Shown here: piece by piece, positions 50,252-60,920 of the stretch | Layout: each line of letters opens with the position of its first letter | Position numbering within the stretch: position 1 is the stretch's first letter | DNA from: SHZI01 sp041396045 | GTDB taxonomy: Bacteria; Pseudomonadota; Gammaproteobacteria; Steroidobacterales; GCA-2729495 | Direction of reading: 5' to 3' | NCBI GenBank assembly: GCA_041396045.1 | Contig: JAWKZI010000005.1 | Span: 124,001-188,000, forward strand | DNA: 64,000 bases | Made by a program: the position numbers and the translations under genes | The notes under the pieces: model-generated | Database searches by the model: none | What the model was told of the DNA's origin: nothing | Seen by the model: the letters and a program-made list of their open reading frames with translations, nothing else

Positions 50252-50773
50252 TCATACTTCTTTGAGGCGTGGCATCAGTTCCACCAGATTGCAGGGTTTC
50301 GTGCGACTGTCGAGTTGGGTGGATATCAACCGGTCCCAGCCGGTTGCGCAGGCATTGCTGGAGCCGGGCAGGCAGAACACATAAGTGCCGTTGGCAACAC
50401 CGGCAAGCGCGCGGGACTGCAGGGTCGACGTGCCGATGTCTTCCCATGACAACTGCCGGAACATTTCACCAAAGCCTTCAATGACCTTGTCGAGCAGCGG
50501 CTCGATTGCTTCCGGTGTGCCGTCACGACCGGTCACCCCGGTGCCGCCGGTGGTCAGGATCACATCGATCGCCGGGTCGGCTATCCAGGTCGATACCGTG
50601 GCACGAATCTGGTAGATGTCGTCGGGTTCCAGCGCACGGTCACCGAGGCTGTGGCCGGCATCTTCAAGGCGCTCGATGAGCAGTGCGCCGGATTTGTCGG
50701 TTGCCACTGTGCGCGTGTCGGAAACGGTGAGAACCGCAATCGACAGGGTTTTGAAATCTTCGCTGGCGCTCAT
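50252..50773 (-). CDS. moaB: MoaB molybdenum cofactor biosynthesis protein
   Basis: A 173-residue protein. Its MoCF_biosynth domain is clear: LSIAVLTVSDTRTVATDKSG, VILTTGGTGVTGRDGTPEA, GFGEMFRQLSWEDIGTST and VFCLPGSSNACATGW. MoaB/Mog proteins adenylylate molybdopterin before metal insertion. The ATG at 50773 is preferred (GGGAG site). It stands with moeA, xdhC and moaA, forming a molybdenum cofactor group. Ten bases separate it from gloB. Confidence 0.93.
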   Translation of the reverse strand: MSASEDFKTLSIAVLTVSDTRTVATDKSGALLIERLEDAGHSLGDRALEPDDIYQIRATVSTWIADPAIDVILTTGGTGVTGRDGTPEAIEPLLDKVIEGFGEMFRQLSWEDIGTSTLQSRALAGVANGTYVFCLPGSSNACATGWDRLISTQLDSRTKPCNLVELMPRLKEV

Positions 50774-50813
50774 GCTGGCATGATACTCCCGCATTCCGGA
50801 CGGATGGTGATGG

Positions 50814-51248
50814 TCAGGCCGCGGTATCGCCCCCGGAGCGTCGCACCTGCTCCCTTAAAAAGTCGGCAAAATGCCGGCAGGCATCGGTCACGGTAAATAT
50901 TCCGGCGAGTTTGCCGCGACGCGTGACAATCGCTGCTCCCAGGTGATGTTCCGCCATGTGGGCGAGCACCGTGTCCAGCCGCGAGTTCATGTCAACGATG
51001 TAGGCATCGCGGACCATCGCGTCGGCGACCTGCGTTTTCTGTGCATCGAGGTAGGCAAAATCCGGGCCCAGCACCAGCTTGATGTCGCGATCCGACATGC
51101 TGCCCACCAGCTTGCCCGCCTCGGTCACGGGGAGATGACGAATCTGGTGTTTCCGCATGAAGTCCTGGGCTTCCGCCAGCGAGGCGGCGACGTCGACCGA
51201 ATACGGAAAGGGCGTCATCACGGCCTTGATCGTTGGCATCCGCTTCAT
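50814..51248 (-). CDS. CBS-domain pair protein
   Basis: A 144-residue protein made of two CBS motifs: KAVMTPFPYSVDVAASLAEA, IRHLPVTEAGKLVGSMSDRD, VADAMVRDAYIVDMNSRLDT and GAAIVTRRGKLAGIFTVTDA. Such stand-alone pairs bind adenine nucleotides and act as energy sensors on partner proteins. The partner is unknown. It lies between moaB and moeA on the same strand. Confidence 0.9.
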   Translation of the reverse strand: MKRMPTIKAVMTPFPYSVDVAASLAEAQDFMRKHQIRHLPVTEAGKLVGSMSDRDIKLVLGPDFAYLDAQKTQVADAMVRDAYIVDMNSRLDTVLAHMAEHHLGAAIVTRRGKLAGIFTVTDACRHFADFLREQVRRSGGDTAA

Positions 51249-51314
51249 GGTCTGATCATAGACTGCAAACGGCGAATTGTGTGGTCCCGGGAAAGGCAGC
51301 AGTGGCAGCCACGC

Positions 51315-52541
51315 CTACGACCAGCGGAAGAATCTGGCGGGGAATCCGGCCGGGAAATCGACACGGTCTGCGGGCAGCTCAATGAAGCCATCCGTGCCGC
51401 CTAACGAAATGAAATCTCCCGAGGTGTTGGGTGGTCTGGGCATTGCCAGGCATTGTCCGTCGTCTTCGTAGTGCAACACGGTGGGCACGAACCAGGTCAT
51501 CGCGGGCTCAAAGTGCAAGGGAGTGCCGAGACGTACCCGTTCCGGCGGTGACGGCGTTGCGCCGAGTGCTGCAAGCAGGGCGGGCGCCACGTAGCGCACC
51601 AGACACACCAGGCTGGACACGGGATTGCCGGGCAGCGCGAATACCGGTTTGCCGTCTGGCGACACGCCAAACCACAGCGGCAAGCCGGGCTTCTGCAGCA
51701 CCTTGTGGAAGATGACACGCACGCCCAGATCCGCCAGCACCGTGGGCACGAAATCGAATTCGCCCATCGACACGCCCCCGGACAGGATCAATACGTCCTG
51801 CGTGGCGAGCAGTTCCGCGAGCTCGTGTTCAAGCACGGCCCGATCATCCGGCAGATGACGGCGACGGCAGGCGCTGAAGCCACGAGTGGCCAGGGCCGCC
51901 GCAATGGCCCGATCATTGGAGCTGCGAATCTGGGTGGCGGTCATGGGCAGCCCGACATCCACCAGCTCGTCGCCGGTGGAGGCAACCGTGATCTGTGGTC
52001 GACGAGCCACCTCGACCTCGAGATTGCCGGTAGTGGTAAGGACTGCCATTTCAGTCGGGCCCAGACGGCAGCCGGGAACCAGCACCACCGCGCCCCGGCC
52101 ATGATCGGATCCCTGACGGTGCACAAATTGTCCGGCTTGCGGCTGATAGCCGGCATGGATGGTGATCTGCTGGCCGTCGCGGACCAGGCGTTCCACGGGA
52201 ACAACCGAGTCGGTACCAGGCGGTAATGCGGCGCCGGTCATGATGGCGACGCAACTGCGGTCATCGGGTACCGGAATCGGTTGGCCGCCGGCGCCCTGGG
52301 TGCCCACCAGCGCGAATGTATGCCGGCCGGCGGCGAAAGCGCTGTAACGGATGGCCACGCCGTCCATCGTGACACGGTCAAACGGCGGCTGGTCGCGTTC
52401 GGTGACGAGCGTCTCTCGCAGGATTTCACCACCGGCGGCCGCCAGCGGGACGCGCTGCGTACCCCAGTCTTTGAGGTTGCCAAGGATCAGCGATTCGGCT
52501 TCGGCAACGGTCACTCGATGTCTGGTATCGGTACTCACCAT
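51315..52541 (-). CDS. moeA: Molybdopterin molybdotransferase MoeA
   Basis: A 408-residue MoeA: VTVAEAESLIL, TERDQPPFDRVTMDGVAIRY, IMTGAALPPGTDSVVPVE, VASTGDELVDVGLPMTATQIRSSN, LILSGGVSMGEFDFVP, KPVFALPGNPVSSLVCLVRY and a C-terminal beta-barrel. It inserts molybdate into adenylylated molybdopterin in the cytoplasm. The start lies near 52541, where it overlaps the xdhC-type stop by 7 bases. All domains are present at normal length. Confidence 0.95.
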   Translation of the reverse strand: MVSTDTRHRVTVAEAESLILGNLKDWGTQRVPLAAAGGEILRETLVTERDQPPFDRVTMDGVAIRYSAFAAGRHTFALVGTQGAGGQPIPVPDDRSCVAIMTGAALPPGTDSVVPVERLVRDGQQITIHAGYQPQAGQFVHRQGSDHGRGAVVLVPGCRLGPTEMAVLTTTGNLEVEVARRPQITVASTGDELVDVGLPMTATQIRSSNDRAIAAALATRGFSACRRRHLPDDRAVLEHELAELLATQDVLILSGGVSMGEFDFVPTVLADLGVRVIFHKVLQKPGLPLWFGVSPDGKPVFALPGNPVSSLVCLVRYVAPALLAALGATPSPPERVRLGTPLHFEPAMTWFVPTVLHYEDDGQCLAMPRPPNTSGDFISLGGTDGFIELPADRVDFPAGFPARFFRWS

Positions 52542-53510
52542 TGGCCTGCGTTGCTGGTCTGAACCACCGTGTGGATCTCGGCGAGAATTGCCAGGGCGAT
52601 GGATTCCGGTGAGTTGGCGCCGATGGGCAGACCAGCCGGCCCATGCAGACGGCCGGCCAGCTTTGTGGCGCTGTCACCCAGGTCATTCAGCAGCCGGTCA
52701 CGGCGGCCCGGTGGCCCCAAAAGGCCTACATACGGAATGTTCGATTCCGCCAACACAGCCAGGTAAGTGCGATCGGTTGCCAGATGATGGCTCATGACGA
52801 TCGCTGCGGCGAAGGTCGGCAGGTTTACCTGTGATGCCAGGTCCGAGGCTGGTGCGCAGTGTCGCGCACGACGCTACCGAAGCCGGCCCGCTGCAGATAG
52901 TCGGGCCGGCATCGGCCAGGGTTACGCGCCAGCCAAGCTGATCCGCCATCTGTACCAGAGGCAGTGCATCCGCGCCGGCGCCCAGTACCAGCAGCCGAGG
53001 CAGCGGCAACAGCCGCGTGCGCAGCGTGTTGATCGTGCCGGGGGACTCACTGTCGATACTGCGGGTGTCGACCCACGTGGTGCCGGCGCGAATCTCGCCC
53101 TCATCCTCCAGTACCACGGTGCACCAGGCGGGCACGTCGCCACGCATCACCTCGGCAATCGTTGCCAGCGGTTCGTATGCGTCATTGGCGCTGAGTTGCT
53201 GGAGCAGAATGCGCATCAGTCCGTCGCAGCCGATACCCAGGCCAAACAGCTCATCCTGTTCGCCGCGCATGTCGTAAGTCACGAGTCGCGCATTGCCGGT
53301 TTCGGCAAGCGTCGCCGCATGACAGGCGAGGTCGGCTTCCAGACAGCCGCCACTCACCAGGCCGGCACACTCGCCGCCGTTGGCGATCAACATGCGGTGA
53401 CCGGCCTTGGTGTAAGTCGAGCCGGCTGTTCCAACGACGGTGGCCAGCGTCAGGCCGCGGCCCTCGGCCCGCCACGCATCGAATTGCCGGAGTAGCGCCA
53501 GCTGGCTCAT
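52535..53510 (-). pseudogene. xdhC: XdhC-family molybdenum cofactor insertion/sulfuration protein, frame-disrupted
   Basis: From ATG 53510: LATVVGTAGSTYTKAGHRML, SGGCLEADLACHA, FGLGIGCDGLMRILLQQL, then RLLVLGAGADALPLVQMA and TLADA, the XdhC N and Rossmann regions. Between about 52800 and 52900 three closely spaced frame changes occur: QRAGFGSVVR, then DLASQVNLPTFAAAIVMSHH. The remainder is normal: YVGLLGPPGRRDRLL, LHGPAGLPIGANSPESIALA. XdhC carries and sulfurates cofactor for xanthine dehydrogenase-type enzymes. Three indels in 100 bases point to sequence error. Confidence 0.8.
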
Positions 53511-54511
53511 TCCCTGCCATCCACGCCCAGGATGATCTTGCCCATTGCTTCATTGGCTTCGAGAATCCGGTGCGCTTCGACAGCCGATGCCAGCGGCATT
53601 ACCTGCTGAATCACCGGCACGATCGTGCGCGTTGCGAGCAGTGGCCATACCTGCCTGTGGAGTGCAGCGGCCATCCGGCCCTTTTCTGCGACAGTACGGT
53701 TGCGCAGTGTGGAGCCGGTAATTGTCAGTCGTTTCAGAAAAACCTGGCCGACGTTCAGTTCACCTCTGGCGCCACCCAGTGCCGCGATATACACCAGCCG
53801 GCCTTCGTCACGCAGCAGGCGGAGGTTGTCGGCGAGGTAGGGGCCGCCGACCATATCCAGTACGACATCAACACCGTGTTGCCCCGTCGCTTCCTTGATC
53901 ACGTCACGAAATTTGTGAGTCCGGTAGTTCACGGCCAGTTCGGCCCCGAGTTCGACGCACAGGGCGCACTTCTGGTCGCTGCCGGCCGTTGCGTACACGC
54001 GGGCGCCAAGTGCGACCCCGAGCTGGATGGCGGTGGTGCCGATGCCGCTGGCACCGCCATGGACCAGCAGGGTTTCTCCCGCCTGCAGATGGCCGCGCTC
54101 AAAAACGTTATGCCAGACGGTAAAGAATGCCTCAGGCAGTGCAGCAGCTTCCACCAGGCTGAGTGCCGCCGGAACAGGCAGGCACTGCGCGGCAGGAGCG
54201 ACGCAGTATTCGGCGTAGCCGCCACCGGTTAGCAGGGCGCAAACGGGCGTACCCACGGAAAGAGCGGCGGGCAGGGTTTCGTTCGTGGTTGCGCCTGCGG
54301 AGACTATGGTGCCGGCGACTTCGAGGCCGAGGAGATCGGAGGCACCAGGCGGCGGGGGATAGTGTCCGGCACGTTGCAGGCAGTCCAGCCGGTTAACCCC
54401 GGCTGCTGCGACGCGAATCAGGACCTCGCCGGGACCCGGCACCGGAACCGGACGCCGGGCAAGGCGCAGTACTTCAGGTGGTCCGGCGGCCGAAATCTCC
54501 ACAACCTGCAT
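53507..54511 (-). CDS. NAD(P)H:quinone oxidoreductase (zeta-crystallin/PIG3-type MDR)
   Basis: A 334-residue medium-chain dehydrogenase without zinc ligands. It has VEISAAGPPEVLRL, VAAAGVNRLDCLQRAGHYPPPPG, LGLEVAGTIV, LLVHGGASGIGTTAIQLGVA (NADPH loop) and VDVVLDMVGGPYLADNLRLL. This matches PIG3/QOR reductases of quinones. The ATG at 54511 is chosen as the domain start; the longer upstream open frame is spurious. It overlaps the xdhC start by 4 bases and is divergent from moaA. Confidence 0.9.
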   Translation of the reverse strand: MQVVEISAAGPPEVLRLARRPVPVPGPGEVLIRVAAAGVNRLDCLQRAGHYPPPPGASDLLGLEVAGTIVSAGATTNETLPAALSVGTPVCALLTGGGYAEYCVAPAAQCLPVPAALSLVEAAALPEAFFTVWHNVFERGHLQAGETLLVHGGASGIGTTAIQLGVALGARVYATAGSDQKCALCVELGAELAVNYRTHKFRDVIKEATGQHGVDVVLDMVGGPYLADNLRLLRDEGRLVYIAALGGARGELNVGQVFLKRLTITGSTLRNRTVAEKGRMAAALHRQVWPLLATRTIVPVIQQVMPLASAVEAHRILEANEAMGKIILGVDGRE

Positions 54512-54637
54512 GGTGCCGGTGGCCACGGTGGTGTCGTCGTGCAGCCGAGCTGCGGTCGACGAGCGCTGACGTTGAATGGACATCGGCAGAGAATATATAT
54601 CAACGGTCAGGCCGAATCCGTCTGCTACCATCCTGAC

Positions 54638-55696
54638 ATGCAGAAACGTGTCATCAAACTGCACCCGGAACAGTCCTTCAAGGACACGGCGCCGGTCGTG
54701 CTGGATCGTCGTCATCGGCCCATGCGGGATCTGCGCATATCGGTCATGGATCGCTGCAATTTCCGTTGCCCCTATTGCATGCCGGAAGACAAATACCACT
54801 CGAATTTCGAATTCCTGAAGAGCAACGAGCGATTGTCTTTCGACGAGATCGTGCGCCTGGCTCACCTGTTTGCCGGCCTCGGCGTGCACAAGCTGCGAAT
54901 CACCGGCGGCGAACCGCTCTTGCGGCCCAACATTGCCGAGTTGATTGGCGATCTTTCACGGGTTTCCGGTATTGAAGACATTGCCCTGACCACCAACGGC
55001 ATTCTCCTTGCACAACAGGCGGCTGCCCTGAAGGCCGCCGGACTGTCGCGTGTCACGGTCAGTCTGGATTCACTCGATGACGCCGTTTTCCTGCAGATGA
55101 GTGGCGGCCGTGGCAGCAAGGCCCAGGTGCTGGAGGGTATTCAGGAAGCGATTACCGCCGGCTTGATGCCGATCAAGGTGAATACCGTCGTCAAGCGCGG
55201 CATGAACGAGCACACGATTGTTGATCTGGTGGACCATTTCCGCGGCACCGGCGTCATCGTGCGCTTCATTGAATACATGGATGTAGGCACCATCAATCAC
55301 TGGCGGGCCAGCGACACGGTGCCATCCCGCGAGATACTCGCGATGCTCAGCGAGCGCTGGTCGTTGACAGCGGTTGCACCCAACTATCACGGCGAGGTTG
55401 CCGAGCGTTATCGCTTTGATGACGGCGCCGGGGAGGTTGGCTTTATCTCTTCGGTATCCGAACCTTTTTGCGGGAGCTGCACGCGTTGCCGGTTGTCTTC
55501 GGACGGCCAGCTCTATACCTGCCTCTTCGCTTCGCGCGGTACTGATCTGAAGGGCCCAATGCGGGCCGGTCTTGCCGACGATCAGTTGATTAAATTGATT
55601 ACCGGGATCTGGACCGGGCGCGAAGACCGCTACAGCGAACTTCGGGCCGGACAATCGCCAGGTGAGAAAGTCGAGATGTACTACATCGGTGGCTGA
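54638..55696 (+). CDS. moaA: GTP 3',8-cyclase MoaA
   Basis: A 352-residue radical SAM enzyme. It has CNFRCPYCM (N-terminal cluster), LRITGGEPLLR, TTNGILLA and SLDSLDDAVF. The C-terminal second cluster is FCGSCTRCRLSSDGQLYTC, and the tail ends in the Gly-Gly needed for catalysis. It converts GTP to the cyclic precursor of molybdopterin. ATG 54638 is chosen as the first sensible start. No moaC or moaE lies in the window. The following gene starts within its stop region. Confidence 0.95.
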   Translation: MQKRVIKLHPEQSFKDTAPVVLDRRHRPMRDLRISVMDRCNFRCPYCMPEDKYHSNFEFLKSNERLSFDEIVRLAHLFAGLGVHKLRITGGEPLLRPNIAELIGDLSRVSGIEDIALTTNGILLAQQAAALKAAGLSRVTVSLDSLDDAVFLQMSGGRGSKAQVLEGIQEAITAGLMPIKVNTVVKRGMNEHTIVDLVDHFRGTGVIVRFIEYMDVGTINHWRASDTVPSREILAMLSERWSLTAVAPNYHGEVAERYRFDDGAGEVGFISSVSEPFCGSCTRCRLSSDGQLYTCLFASRGTDLKGPMRAGLADDQLIKLITGIWTGREDRYSELRAGQSPGEKVEMYYIGG

Positions 55697-57680
55697 GCCG
55701 CCCACCGGCTACCCGACTACCGGTGCGATCCTGTGGCAGCCGGATGCCAGCCGTCAGCGGCGCGCACACCTGACGCGCTTCCAGAACCTGATGCGAGCGC
55801 GATACGGCGCCGCCACAAACGACTATCAGACGTTGCACCAGCGGTCAGTGGATACGCCGACCAGTTTCTGGGGTGCCTTGGCAACGTTTTGCGATCTGCG
55901 CTGGCGGCACAGGCCGAGCGCGGTCCTGGAAAACAAACCGGATGCCGGGCAGATGCTCGGGACGCGCTGGTTTCCCGGCGGTACGCTGAACTTTGCCGAG
56001 AACCTGCTGCGCTTTCGCGATGACCGTCCTGCCCTGATCTGGCGTAACGAAGCGGGCCGGAGCGGCGAACCAGTTATGCAGAACTGCATGAACAAACCGC
56101 GCGAGCCGCTGCCGGGCTGCGTCGCCTCGGTGTCTCTTCAGGTGATCGGGTGGCGGCGTTTCTGCCTAACGGACCGGAAGCCATCATTGGCATGCTGGCA
56201 ACCACCAGCCTGGGCGCCATCTGGTCGTCCTGCTCACCGGATTTCGGCGCAGCGAGCGTTATCGATCGCTTCGGCCAGATTGCCCCGAAGGTACTGATCG
56301 CGACCGGAGGCTATCAGTACGCCGGCAAGACCATCCGCACGCAAGACACCGTACGGGCACTGTCGGCTCGGCTCGCCGGGCTGGTCGCCGTTGTGGATGC
56401 CGGACCGCCGGAATTCAGATTGGATGAACTTCATTCACCGGATGATGTGACCCGGACGAAAGTCCTGAGCTGGCAGGCGCTGACTTCTGAATCGGCACCG
56501 CTGGAATTTGTCGCGACCCCCTTCGATCACCCGGTCTACATACTGTATTCGTCGGGGACCACGGGGCTGCCCAAGGGCATCGTGCACGGCGCTGGCGGCA
56601 TTCTGTTGCAGCATCTGAAGGAACACCTGCTGCACGTCGACCTGCATCGCGATGACCGGTTGTTCTATTTCACGACTTGTGGCTGGATGATGTGGAACTG
56701 GCTAGTGAGCGGCCTGGCCGCTGGCGCCACGCTGGTGCTGTACGACGGATCACCGACCTGGCCAGACGAAGATGCACTCTGGCGTCTGACCGACGAGCTT
56801 GGCATTACGGTGTTCGGTACCAGTGCCCGCTACCTCGCCAGTGTTGCGCGGCGAGCCACCAGCCCGCGTGATATGCACAGTCTTGCATCGATTCGCAGCA
56901 TCCTGTCGACCGGTTCGCCGCTGGCGCCCGAGACTTTCGACACCGTATACGAACGCATCAAGCCAGACCTGCAACTGGCATCGATCTCTGGTGGTACAGA
57001 TATTTGTGGCTGCTTTGTCCTCGGCAACCCGCTATTGCCGGTACGGCGTGGCGAGATTCAGTGCGCGGCGCTGGGCATGGCAGTGGACATCTACGATAGT
57101 GACGGACAATCCCTGCCAGCCGGACGCGGTGAGCTGGTGTGCATCCGGCCGTTTCCATCGCAGCCGGTTGCGTTCTGGGCCGACCCGCAGGGTGAAAAAT
57201 ACCGAAAGGCTTATTTCGCCCGCTTTCCTGGTGTGTGGGCACACGGTGACTTCGCGGAAAGAACCTCATCCGGCGGCTACATCATTCATGAACGCTCTGA
57301 TGCAGTACTGAATCCGGGCGGCGTGCCGGATCGGTACGGCGGAACTCTACCGTGTGGTAGCGCTGATGCCGGAGATCGTTGAAAGCCTGGCAGTTGGACA
57401 GCGTTCCAGGCGGTGACGAGCGCATCGTGCTGTTTGTGGTCCTGGCCACCGGTTGTGAACTGGATGATGCGCTGCTTGAGCGCATACGGCAGACGGTGCG
57501 TCGCAGGCTGTCGCCCCGACATGTACCGGCGGTGATCCGGCAGGTTCCGGACCTGCCGCGCACGCGGAGCGGCAAGCTGTCCGAGTTGGCGGTACGTGCA
57601 GTCGTGCATGGCGAAGCGCCCGGCAATCTGGACGCACTGGCGAACCCGGAGATCCTGGAGTACTTCGAAATGGATCGTAG
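55689..57680 (+). pseudogene. Acetoacetyl-CoA synthetase-like AMP-forming ligase, several frame changes
   Basis: From a GTG at about 55689: N-terminal ACS_N (HLTRFQNLMRARYG, FWGALATFCDLRW), WFPGGTLNFAENLLR. Near 56100 the frame shifts to RVAAFLPNGPEAIIGMLATT, GAIWSSCSPDFGAASVIDRF, ILYSSGTTGLPKGIVHGAGG, TTCGWMMWNW and SISGGTDICGCF. Near 57320 it shifts again to RRRLSPRHVPAVI, DLPRTRSGKLSELAVRA and LANPEILEYF. This order is that of acetoacetate-CoA ligase. At least three single-base errors are needed. The end is approximate: one frame stops at 57680, another stays open. Confidence 0.72.
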
Positions 57681-57871
57681 CTGCGGCCGCAGGTTGATCT
57701 CTTTTGTACTCCGTAGCCCGCGGCATCCCGGCGGGAAATCCCTTCCGCCTGGCGTGCGGCACGCCTTTTCGGCGGAAGGGACACCCGCCACGCTGCCGCT
57801 CGCTGTGGAGTTGATCGAATTCCCACTGACGGCACGCGGGCTACGGAGTGCGCTTGCACAGCCCATTCCGG

Positions 57872-58402
57872 CTAATGTAGCCAGTACGGACGGGAGTCCC
57901 GGTCAGCGCTTCTTCGCGGTGGCGAAATCAGTTCCTCGGCACGCGCCGTCAGGGTTGCATCGCCGGTCGACAGGCTCAGCGCTTTGCGACCTACAGCCTG
58001 TGTTAACCTGGGCAAACTCGCCTTCCTTGAGGCCCGGATTTCACCAAGCTCCAGCCACAGGAGGGGTTGTCGTGGATCGATACGCAATGCGCGTTCGATG
58101 GAGGCAGCAGCCAGCGGATAGTTGCCGGCAGCTGATGGCCGCGGCTCTGGCTCAGCAGGGCCTGGCTGGCCGTGCTGATTGGTGGAGAGCAGTGCGTGTT
58201 GGTGGTGATGTTCGGCGTGCCCGGTGCTACCTGGTGGCATTGGCGGAACCGGCTGGATGACGACCGCAGCCGCTGGCGGCTTCGCCGGCGCGGTTGCGGG
58301 AACAGGTGCGGATAAGGGGCGGCGGAGCGCCGAAATCATTGGCACGCAGCCAGCGGCCTGACCTTCGGGGACAGCGACAGCAATAACCCGGATAAAGACC
58401 AT
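57872..58402 (-). CDS. Putative TPR lipoprotein downstream of mrcB
   Basis: From ATG 58402, overlapping the mrcB stop (TGATG): a short hydrophobic start, GQAAGCVPMISALR with a possible lipobox Cys, a Pro/Ala-rich stretch, then a TPR-like motif NYPLAAASIERALRIDPRQPLLWLELGEI and RKALSLSTGD..LTARAEELI. Such proteins commonly follow PBP1B genes in gammaproteobacteria. The middle (about 58150-58250) reads poorly and may hold another frame error. It is a likely outer-membrane partner of PBP1B; this is inference. Confidence 0.55.
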   Translation of the reverse strand: MVFIRVIAVAVPEGQAAGCVPMISALRRPLSAPVPATAPAKPPAAAVVIQPVPPMPPGSTGHAEHHHQHALLSTNQHGQPGPAEPEPRPSAAGNYPLAAASIERALRIDPRQPLLWLELGEIRASRKASLPRLTQAVGRKALSLSTGDATLTARAEELISPPRRSADRDSRPYWLH

Positions 58403-60774
58403 CAGTTGAGCAGTTTTTGAGCCATTCAACGCCCTGTCTGGCGGCGCCTCCGATACTTTCGCCGATGTTGTTCAGATTGATGTCGCCGGAGCCGCTGCCA
58501 CATAGCGGATTCGGGGGCACCACTGTGCCCACGGGTAGCGGCAGAATCACCGGATCGCCGCACCCCGGCTCGGCCATCATGCCTGTCTCGAAGTCGAAAG
58601 ACACATACTGCAAGTCATCGGTCGGCAAGGGCTCGTAGCTGGAGTCGCCAAAATCCGCAACCATGCGGGACCAGATGGGCAGTGCGCCTGACGAGCCGCT
58701 GAGACCGGTTGATGTGTTGTCGTCAGCACCCACCCAGACCACGGCCACGTGGTCGTTGCTGGAAGCCGGCGAACCAGCTGTCGCGGAGATCGTCCGAGGT
58801 GCCGGTTTTGCCCGCGAGTGCTGCCAGATCGGGTGGCAGCCAGGTGCGCGCGCCGCGAGCTGTACCACGGATGAAGACCTGCATCAGATCTGCATTGACT
58901 TCCTGGACTGCAGCCGGATCGGCTGCCCGGCTGATTTTAAGCTGATAGCGCTCCAGCGGCTTGCCGGTAGAATCCAGCACCGCACGAACGGCCTTCAAGG
59001 GCGTGCGAAAGCCGCCGTTGGCCAGACTGTTGTAGAGCTGCGCCACTTCGAAGGGTGAAAGCGCCACAGAGCCCAGCAACATTGACGGCAATGGCCGCGG
59101 CGCCTTCTCCAGGCCCATGCGCTGCATCAGGGTGGCCACGTGTTTGGGCCCGACCGCCATGCCCAGCTCAACGGTGGGAACGTTCAGCGATTCGGCCAGC
59201 GCACGTGCTGCGCTCACCGGGCCCCGGTACTGACGATCGTAATTCTGAGGCTCCCAGGTCAGTCCGGTATCGAGTTTGATCGAAATGGGCGCATCCTGAA
59301 GTGTAGATGCCAGGGTGAACTGTCCGGATTCAAAACCCGCCAGATACACCAGCGGTTTCACCAGCGAGCCTATAGGCCGCCTGGCATCCAGTGCGCGATT
59401 GAAGCCCTTTAGGCGGGCATTGCGTCCGCCGACTACAGCCACGATATCCGGTGTCTGCGCACCGGCAACGACGATCGCGCCATCAAGGCTGCCGGGGGTC
59501 ATTTTCCGGTTGCGCTCAAGTTCGTCGAGGCCGTCGGCAAGACGGCGTTCGGCCAGAGCCTGAATCCGCGGATCCAGTGTCGTCATGATGCGCAGGCCGG
59601 CGTTCTGTACATCATCCTCCTGGTAGTCCGCCTGCAGTTCGCGGCGCACCAGATCCATGAATGTCGGGTTGTAGCTGGCGAAGCTCGCGGCGCCACCGCG
59701 CACTTCGAGCTTCTGCGCCCTGGCTCGGGCTGCTTCCCTGGCATCGATAGCGCCGAATTCGGCCATCAGATCCAGCACCATGTCGCGACGCTGTCGAGCG
59801 CGCTCCGGGTGTCGTCGCGGATCGTAGTAGGAAGGGCCGCGCACCACCGCAATCAACAGGGCAATCTGTTCGGGTTTCAGTTCGGCGAGCGGCTTGCCGA
59901 AATAAAACTGGCTGGCCAGGCCAAAGCCGTGGATCGCACGATTGCCAGCCTGTCCAAGGTAGATCTCATTGACGTAGGCGTTGAGAATGTCTGCCTTTTC
60001 GAAGTGCAGTTCGAGCAATATCGACATCAGGGCCTCACGCATCTTGCGCGTCAGCGTGCGGCGATTATCGAGAAAATAGCTACGCACCAGTTGCTGCGTG
60101 AGGGTGCTGCCACCCTGTTCGATACTGCCTGATCGCACGTTGGCCCACATGGCGCGGGTAATCGCGCGCAGGGATATGCCGCCATGCTTGTCGAAGTCCC
60201 GATCCTCAACGATCTTCAGGCCCTGAAGTAGCAGTGGTGGCACTGCATCGGGGGCCAGGACAATCCGGTCTTCGGTATGCGTTGAGAAGATGTTGCCAAT
60301 TAGCGGAGGATCGAGCCGTAACAGAGGCAGGTCCTGGCCATCGGTATCCTGCAGTCCGGTAACCGTGCCATTGCTGAAACGCACCGTTGCCCGGTGGCTG
60401 GGCTCCAGGCCATCCCAGAACTGGAAAGGCCGGCTGATGAGCGAAATCTCACCGCCACTGCGGCTGAAAGTGCCCTGGCCGCGGCCGTTCTTGACGTTGC
60501 TGTAGCCAAGCGCCGTGAGTTCCCGCTGCAATTCGTCTGGCGTCAGTCGCAGCCCGACGTAAACTTCCAGTGGCCGGGCATATACCTGTGCCGGCAGATC
60601 CCAGCGTCGCCCTTCAAACTGATGGACGATCTGGCGGTCCAGCAGACCCACGAATATCGCCAGACCGGCCAGCACCACGATACCGACCACGGCGAGGCCA
60701 ACCCGGACTCGACGGGTCAGGTACTGGCGCAAACCGCGCCGGGGCTTGCGTGCCACGCGCTTAATTCCCTGCAA
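58402..60774 (-). pseudogene. mrcB: Penicillin-binding protein 1B, two frame changes near the C-terminus
   Basis: From ATG 60774: one inner-membrane span (LAVVGIVVLAGLAIFVGLL), a UB2H-like region (LTPDELQRELTALGY), the transglycosylase (IVEDRDFDKHGGISLRAI, GGSTLTQQLVR) and the transpeptidase with SLVK (SxxK), SLN and KTGT motifs. The frame changes near 58755, continuing VAVVWVGADDNTSTGLSGSS. At 58415 restoring one A to an A-run gives WLKKLLN and a stop at 58402, the usual family end. It is a bifunctional peptidoglycan synthase in the periplasm. I regard both breaks as sequence errors. Confidence 0.85.
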
Positions 60775-60920
60775 TTGAAGGCCGGCATGGTAGCACCGGG
60801 TCCTGAATGGACGCTGTCCCCACGCCGATCTGCCTGCACCACCTCGTGGAGGGGTGACGCTGGCGTTGGGGCCATCTATGCTGCGGTACTCTGGCTCTAC
60901 ATCAAGAATGAGGATTCTCC

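Noticed and set aside
57700..57870. Continuation of the ligase frame beyond LANPEILEYF
   Set aside because: The family normally ends near here, and the following residues have no similarity I recognise; probably out-of-frame reading after another indel.
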